A stretch of 64,000 nt of DNA from Crocodylus rhombifer (taxonomy: Eukaryota; Chordata; Crocodylia; Crocodylidae). Under the pieces are notes generated by a model. That model saw nothing but the letters and a program-made list of their open reading frames with translations. It searched no databases and was not told the origin of the DNA. A program made the translations under genes and the position numbers. The DNA is taken from the NCBI GenBank assembly GCA_038503035.1, contig JAVSML010020761.1, positions 372,001 to 436,000 of the forward strand, in the 5' to 3' direction. Shown here piece by piece: positions 63,416-64,000 of this stretch; the stretch's first letter is position 1, and each line of letters begins with the position of its first letter.

Positions 63416-64000
63416 ACAGTTAAAAAGCCCGAGACAGAATAGATACAATCTTCGCCAGTTGGTCTAAGCTACATAGATTGAACCCATAAGTGAACAGGCA
63501 TTCATTCTGGAAATGCAGCCACATGCCTGCAGTGGCCCAGGCCAGAAGCTAAGGCTAGCCTGCCCACCCTGCAAAGAGGAGGTTGTGAGGGAGGTGCAAA
63601 GCATCCTGGGATGCTGGAGGACTAAGTTAACTTGAATCTGGAAGGAATCTGCGACAGAAGTTCAATAAGCCAATTTAACCTAAATCAGTTAAGTCTGATA
63701 CTACATCCATCCCGGCTTATCTTAAACTGATTTCAGGCATTTTGAAAGTGGCTTATGTGCACTGAATCTCTGTTGTGTTACAGATTTGAACCAGTTTCTG
63801 ATTACTTTTTTTTCTGATCACATTTTTCTTCTTTCCCCCAGTTTTATTTTCTTTTGCCTCCTGTAAAGTTGGTGTGGCTTAGACTGCCAAGACACCACCA
63901 CCTTTTGCAATACTGCTGTTAGTCTGTGACCACTGAGCCAACTAAGGATGTGTCTACTCAGCAAAATGCAGTGCAGTACCTTAGATAGTTCAGGTCCTGG

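Larger units (their letters stand above)
34223..64000 (-). other. RALGPS1: RALGPS1 upstream intron and/or 5' flank
   Basis: The 3' splice site at 34222 means the first exon lies to the right. Across these 30 kb I find no CpG-island-like promoter and no conserved coding block of a neighbouring gene. The region holds the 261-codon ORF and many repeats, listed separately. Stretches not listed (for example 37,200-38,700, 39,400-41,900, 52,400-54,100, 55,500-60,000) are AT-rich with no feature I can support, apart from the possible conserved non-coding block at 56930-57330. Confidence 0.6.

Overview
The window is intronic, AT-rich vertebrate nuclear DNA. Its dispersed repeats (several CR1 LINE families, a CR1 family with the 3' end typical of crocodilian genomes, tRNA-derived SINEs, hAT-type short elements with 8-bp target duplications, GC-rich fold-back elements) point to a crocodilian, with other non-avian sauropsids possible. 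No bacterial or viral gene organisation is present.

The one gene I can name with confidence is RALGPS1 (Ral guanine-nucleotide exchange factor with PH domain and SH3-binding motif 1), on the minus strand. Six coding exons were found by reading the minus strand for conserved protein and checking each splice junction: 34153-34097 (start codon, residues 1-19), 28300-28193 (20-55), 26381-26331 (56-72), 13314-13231 (73-100), 10923-10834 (101-130) and 5581-5489 (131-161). All are multiples of three bases and all junctions are phase 0. Together they encode the N-terminal tail and the first half of the RasGEF/CDC25 domain. The rest of the catalytic domain, the PxxP region and the PH domain must lie left of position 1. 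The first coding exon has a good 3' splice site 69 bases upstream of the ATG, so at least one non-coding first exon and the promoter lie further right. I could not find them in the 30 kb available.

The second possible gene is an uninterrupted 261-codon ORF at 51508-52293 on the plus strand, antisense to RALGPS1. It sits just after a strong 3' splice-site sequence and is followed at once by AATAAA signals. I do not recognise the protein. It could be the last exon of an unknown gene or an old retrocopy.

Everything else is intron or 5' flank. It contains CR1 fragments on both strands (the longest at about 6190-7963, with recognisable reverse-transcriptase blocks), five hAT-like non-autonomous elements, a 1.28-kb TA-flanked inverted-repeat element (45110-46387), a palindromic GC-rich element (24495-25320) with a truncated copy (48815-49440), several other hairpins, two tRNA-SINE copies, and two GC-rich islands of unclear origin (36816-37070 and 54178-54650).
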